Source of the DNA: WJMT01 sp964599635
GTDB lineage: Bacteria; Acidobacteriota; Aminicenantia; Aminicenantales; Aminicenantaceae
Direction of reading: 5' to 3'
NCBI GenBank assembly: GCA_964599635.1
Contig: CAZRGM010000039.1
Location: 62,001-126,000, forward strand
DNA length: 64,000 bases
Shown here: positions 60,645-64,000 of the stretch, piece by piece
How the letters are laid out: each line of letters begins with the position of its first letter
How positions within the stretch are numbered: the first letter of the stretch is position 1
Translations under genes and position numbers: made by a program
The notes under the pieces: model-generated
Databases searched by the model: none
Seen by the model: the letters and a program-made list of their open reading frames with translations, nothing else
Told to the model about the DNA's origin: nothing

Positions 60645-62762
60645 TTGAAATTTAAAGCAAAAGAATATGCCCGTTGGTTTGTTATTTTTTTATTGGTAAT
60701 GCATGGAGTGATTTGGGGGAGGAATCAATTCGATGAGTTTTCTTTACAGAAACTTGAGCTTATTGATACATTAAATCTTACAGAGAGCAGCCTGGAAATG
60801 TTGAAGAAGAACGGTTTTGTTGTCGTATCCGGAAATGAAAGAGAAATTTTCGATGTCTATATCGATTGCAAAGAAAAAAATCATCCCATTTTTATCACCA
60901 CGGATGCGGTTTTGCACACTTCTCATATCTTTTTTGACACTATTTTAAGGATTGTTGAGGTAGAAAAACTTTATGACCTTACTCAGGAGCTGACAGATCG
61001 TATGCTTGAGATTTCTAAAACTCAGTATAAAGAAGCCAATGAAAAAGAAGTCAAGCAGGCCCTCCGTTTAAATATAGGGTTTTTTTCTGTAGCTAAGGCT
61101 TTATTTGAACCTGATTATAATCCTGGTTATAAATTGAATAATTTAGTGAGCAAAGAGTTAAAGAATATTTCTGAACATAAGGGAATTGAGTTTAGGGAAC
61201 TTTTAGATTATATCGACAATCCATCTCTCTACACCCATCCTTATGCCTATGAAGATTACAGTCAGTATATTCCCAGAGGACATTACACCAGAAATGATTT
61301 ATTCAAAAAATATTTTAAAGTCATGATGTGGTACGGAAGGATCGATTTTAAATTAAAGCCGGGAAAACATAAGCAAGCTGTGCTTCATGGGAAAAAAATG
61401 ACCCTTCAAGCTTTATTAATGGCCGATGCTTTTATGAGGGATGAAAGAGCCTACCAATTGTGGAATATGATTTATAAGCCCACAGTGTTTTTTGTAGGAA
61501 AGACAGATGATTTAATGGCTAGAGATTACATATCTCTCATAAAAAAAATATTTCCAAATGAACAGGACGTTGATAGATACCATGAAGATAAATTTTTATC
61601 TGAATTTATAAAGAAAGCCCTCGAATTGAGACCTCCCAAAATACTTTCTGGGGTTTCTTATAAAGAAAACGGAAATTTCGAGCAGGCGACCTTGGGATTT
61701 CGATTTATGGGTCAGAGATTTATTCCAGATTCTTATATTTTTCAACAGTTGGTTTATGGGATCGAAAAAATGGAATACACAGGAAATAGCAAGCCCTTTA
61801 CCATGGAGATTATCCCTAATTCAGGGGCCGTGAGGGCTTTTCCAAGAGGTTTAGATGTGATGGCTGTATTGGGTTCCCGAAGAGCATTAACCATACTGGA
61901 AAAAGAGGGCGACACTGACTTTACAGGGTATGATGAACAGCTGGATAAATTGAGGAAAGAGTTTTCTTCGCTCACTCAAAAACAGTGGAGCCAGAATCTG
62001 TACTGGGGGTGGCTTTACAGTTTAATTCCTCTTCTAAAGCAGGATTTCGAAGAGAAAGCACCTGGTTTTATGAAACAATCATCCTGGATAGATAAAGAAT
62101 TAATGACAGCTCTTGGGTCTTGGACAGAATTAAGGCATGATACTATACTCTATGCCAAACAGAGCTATACATTGATGGGAAGAGCCTCTATACCTCAGCC
62201 TTCTTTAACCTATGGATTTGTTGAGCCCTATCCTCAGGTTTATCAAAGATTGAAAAGTATGATGGCACAATTAAGAGAAATGAACAGTGATTTAAAAATA
62301 GAAATCCCAGAGGTTCAGGATAAAATCAAAATCTTTGAAAATATTCTCAACACATTGAGAATCATTTCAGAAAAAGAACTTGAGAGAGAGTCATTGGACA
62401 ATGAGGAATATTTTTTCATTTGGAATATTGGGGGGAATTTAAAAGAATTGAAAAGATTTCCTGAGTCCATACAAAAGCGAATAACTTCAGCTACGGATGA
62501 GAGGATGGATATTATTGCTGACGTTCATACTGACCTAAATACCTCTAAAGTGTTAGAGGAAGGAGTGGGTTCACCTTTTCATATTTATGTGATTGTCGAA
62601 GATCAAAAAGGTTACCGTTTAAGCCACGGAGCTGTGTTTTCTTACTATGAGTTCAAACATTCTTTGTCTGACCGATTGACAGATGAGAAATGGCAGAAAA
62701 TGGGAAAAAACAATCAAAGGCCGCCTCTTCCTCGATGGATGAATTTTATAATTCACCGGTAG
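60645..62762 (+). CDS. DUF3160 domain exported protein
   Basis: 705 residues, with a hydrophobic leader (FVIFLLVMHGVIWG). ITTDAVLHTSHIFFD and RFMGQRFIPDSYIFQQLVY blocks, and a C-terminal VHTDLNTSKVLEEGVGSPFHIYVIVED, are as I recall for DUF3160, a mostly helical family of unknown function in Bacteroidetes, Acidobacteria and Chloroflexi. TTG start at 60645 follows TAAGGGA. Single gene; a GTTTCC/GGAAAC hairpin lies just after its stop (62780-62805). Confidence 0.85.
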   Translation: MKFKAKEYARWFVIFLLVMHGVIWGRNQFDEFSLQKLELIDTLNLTESSLEMLKKNGFVVVSGNEREIFDVYIDCKEKNHPIFITTDAVLHTSHIFFDTILRIVEVEKLYDLTQELTDRMLEISKTQYKEANEKEVKQALRLNIGFFSVAKALFEPDYNPGYKLNNLVSKELKNISEHKGIEFRELLDYIDNPSLYTHPYAYEDYSQYIPRGHYTRNDLFKKYFKVMMWYGRIDFKLKPGKHKQAVLHGKKMTLQALLMADAFMRDERAYQLWNMIYKPTVFFVGKTDDLMARDYISLIKKIFPNEQDVDRYHEDKFLSEFIKKALELRPPKILSGVSYKENGNFEQATLGFRFMGQRFIPDSYIFQQLVYGIEKMEYTGNSKPFTMEIIPNSGAVRAFPRGLDVMAVLGSRRALTILEKEGDTDFTGYDEQLDKLRKEFSSLTQKQWSQNLYWGWLYSLIPLLKQDFEEKAPGFMKQSSWIDKELMTALGSWTELRHDTILYAKQSYTLMGRASIPQPSLTYGFVEPYPQVYQRLKSMMAQLREMNSDLKIEIPEVQDKIKIFENILNTLRIISEKELERESLDNEEYFFIWNIGGNLKELKRFPESIQKRITSATDERMDIIADVHTDLNTSKVLEEGVGSPFHIYVIVEDQKGYRLSHGAVFSYYEFKHSLSDRLTDEKWQKMGKNNQRPPLPRWMNFIIHR

Positions 62763-62918
62763 ACTCCAATGACATTGAAAAGTTTCCGGATAGCCTAGGA
62801 AACATTAAAATTTATTAATCTTAATTTAATATTTATTTAATCTTGACCTTGTATAATAGTCCTGAGGCTGAAATGATTTAATGAATTGACATGGTACTCA
62901 GATGTTAAGGAGAGTTTA

Positions 62919-64000
62919 ATGAGAAAATGGGTCATCAACTGGATTTTTTTCCTAGTTATTGGTTTACTTTTATGGACTCCTTATGTTCATTCTCAAGATA
63001 GGCAGGTGGATGTGAATGAATTTAAAAAAGATGCTCCCAAAGTCTTTGTGGATTGCGACCATTGTGATATCGATTATATAAGGAATGAAATAGACTTTGT
63101 AAATTATGTATGGGACAGAAAAGAAGCGGATGTGCATATCTTGATTACCACACAGGCTACCGGAGGAGGAGGACGTGAATACACTCTTGCCTTTATAGGC
63201 CAGAATGAATCCCAGAAATTACAGAACACCTTAAAGTATTTTTCAAACAGCACAGAAACTGATGATGAGACGCGAAAAGGACTGGTTCAAACCATGAAAT
63301 TGGGCTTAGCTCCTTATGTAGCCCAAACCCCTCTAGGTAAGATTTTGATCGTGGACATGGCTCAGAAGAGCACTCCAACGGCTGTGGAAGATAAATGGGA
63401 TTTTTGGGTGTTTAACCTGGGGATTTTTAGCCGGTTGAATGGGGAATCGCAGAGAAGGTCCATTTTTTTGTCAGGGAATATATCCGCTAATAGAGTCACC
63501 CCTCAGTCGAAATTGAGGATGGGTCTGGATCTTGATTATGATGGAGAAAGCTATGAGTTAGATGAAGAGAGGTACCGCAGTACCAGTAAAAGAGGTGATT
63601 TTGATGGTCTTTATGTGAAAAGCATCAATGACCATTGGTCTGCCGGAGGATGGGTTTCTGTTGCTCAGTCCACTTACAACAATATACAATTTTCTTATAC
63701 TGTCCATCCCGCTATTGAATACAATTTTTTCCCTTATTCAGAATGCACCCGAAGGCAGTTCCGGGTACTTTATAAGATAGGATACAATTTTTTTAATTAC
63801 TTTGAAGAAACAATTCATGATAAGACCTCTGATCGTTTGTGGAACCAAGCGCTATCTTTAGAAATGGAATTTAATGAGCCCTGGGGAACCGCTGAGGTTG
63901 GGTTGGAAGGTTCTCATTATTTTCATGATTTTAGTAAAAACAGGTTGAATTTTGATGCTGAAGTAACTGTTCGAATTGTGAAAGGACTTTCTTTTGATGT
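62919..64000 (+). CDS. Exported, probably outer-membrane barrel protein, truncated by window edge
   Basis: 360 codons visible without a stop. A signal peptide (MRKWVINWIFFLVIGLLLW to VHSQ) precedes an N-terminal globular part with DCDHCDIDYIRNEIDFVNYV and a DVHILIT strand. From about 185 on, alternating aromatic strands (SANRVTPQSKLRMGLDLDYD, WSAGGWVSVAQSTYNNIQFS) look like a beta-barrel. Strong TAAGGAGAG site at the start. No family confidently recognised; the C-terminal part is missing. Confidence 0.75.
   Translation, partial: MRKWVINWIFFLVIGLLLWTPYVHSQDRQVDVNEFKKDAPKVFVDCDHCDIDYIRNEIDFVNYVWDRKEADVHILITTQATGGGGREYTLAFIGQNESQKLQNTLKYFSNSTETDDETRKGLVQTMKLGLAPYVAQTPLGKILIVDMAQKSTPTAVEDKWDFWVFNLGIFSRLNGESQRRSIFLSGNISANRVTPQSKLRMGLDLDYDGESYELDEERYRSTSKRGDFDGLYVKSINDHWSAGGWVSVAQSTYNNIQFSYTVHPAIEYNFFPYSECTRRQFRVLYKIGYNFFNYFEETIHDKTSDRLWNQALSLEMEFNEPWGTAEVGLEGSHYFHDFSKNRLNFDAEVTVRIVKGLSFD

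Noticed and set aside
1..64000. tRNA, rRNA, CRISPR array, replication origin
   Set aside because: Scanned by eye for tRNA T-arm patterns, regularly spaced repeats and DnaA-box clusters; none convincing. A covariance-model scan would be decisive.

Overview
The window is an AT-rich bacterial chromosome segment, densely packed and almost entirely coding. Gene content suggests a Gram-negative-type heterotroph: an outer-membrane efflux channel (TolC family), two candidate outer-membrane barrels, many exported proteins and lipoprotein-like signals, PD40 beta-propellers, a tricorn-type protease, a family-116 glycosidase and a DUF3160 protein. From memory this mix resembles Candidatus Aminicenantes/Acidobacteriota-type genomes, but that is inference. 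The housekeeping sigma factor at 55.6-56.9 kb would be the marker to place it. No rRNA, tRNA or CRISPR was seen.

Layout. 0-1.4 kb: end of an Mrp/Mbh-type multisubunit cation/proton antiporter operon (E-F-G-MbhD-like, minus strand). 1.6-2.3 kb: a repeat element and a small phage-type gene. 2.3-13 kb: AmrS-type radical SAM enzyme, two serine beta-lactamase-fold exported proteins, CPA2 antiporter with CBS domains, acyl-ACP thioesterase, FxsA, C1B peptidase, TrmO and MutY. 13-15.8 kb: a GH116 glycosidase gene interrupted by one in-frame TAA. 15.9-25.9 kb: hyuB-hyuA, then a TolC-HlyD-ABC-ABC-permease-permease efflux operon of YbhGFSR type, all plus strand. 26-34 kb: trans-sulfuration PLP enzyme, ABC-F ATPase, a membrane protein with an internal duplication, and a three-gene exported cassette. 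34.2-38.8 kb: amino-sugar operon nagA - inactive-looking phosphohexomutase - phosphohexomutase - nagB. 38.8-39.8 kb: repeat element, IS-end-like tandem repeat, and a cold-shock gene with a long leader and an overlapping leader ORF. 40-46 kb: exported glutamate-racemase homologue, PfkA, and a split HcnABC-like oxidoreductase set. 46-52 kb: tricorn-like protease and a PAS-GAF-PAS-HD-GYP regulator. 51.8-55.2 kb: a four-gene locus (12-TM permease, 51-aa membrane protein, membrane-anchored AstE/M14-like zinc hydrolase, secreted protein with a calcium-loop-like motif). 55.3-64 kb: rpoD, TauE/SafE permease, VanZ, a lipoprotein-like MsrBA fusion, DUF3160 and a truncated exported protein.

The strongest unexplained signals are these. 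(1) A family of 251-bp miniature elements with terminal inverted repeats; three copies carry matching 4-bp flanks (TAAG, TTAA, TAAA), a fourth is reduced to 52 bp, and a possible solo end exists. Three of the four ends lie 19-31 bp from a start codon. (2) A tandem phosphohexomutase pair in which one member has lost the catalytic serine and two of three metal-binding aspartates. (3) A glutamate-racemase fold with all catalytic residues, a lipoprotein-like signal and a roughly 77-residue insertion. (4) The four-gene permease/hydrolase locus, the best candidate for an undescribed system. (5) The GH116 gene split by a single in-frame stop.
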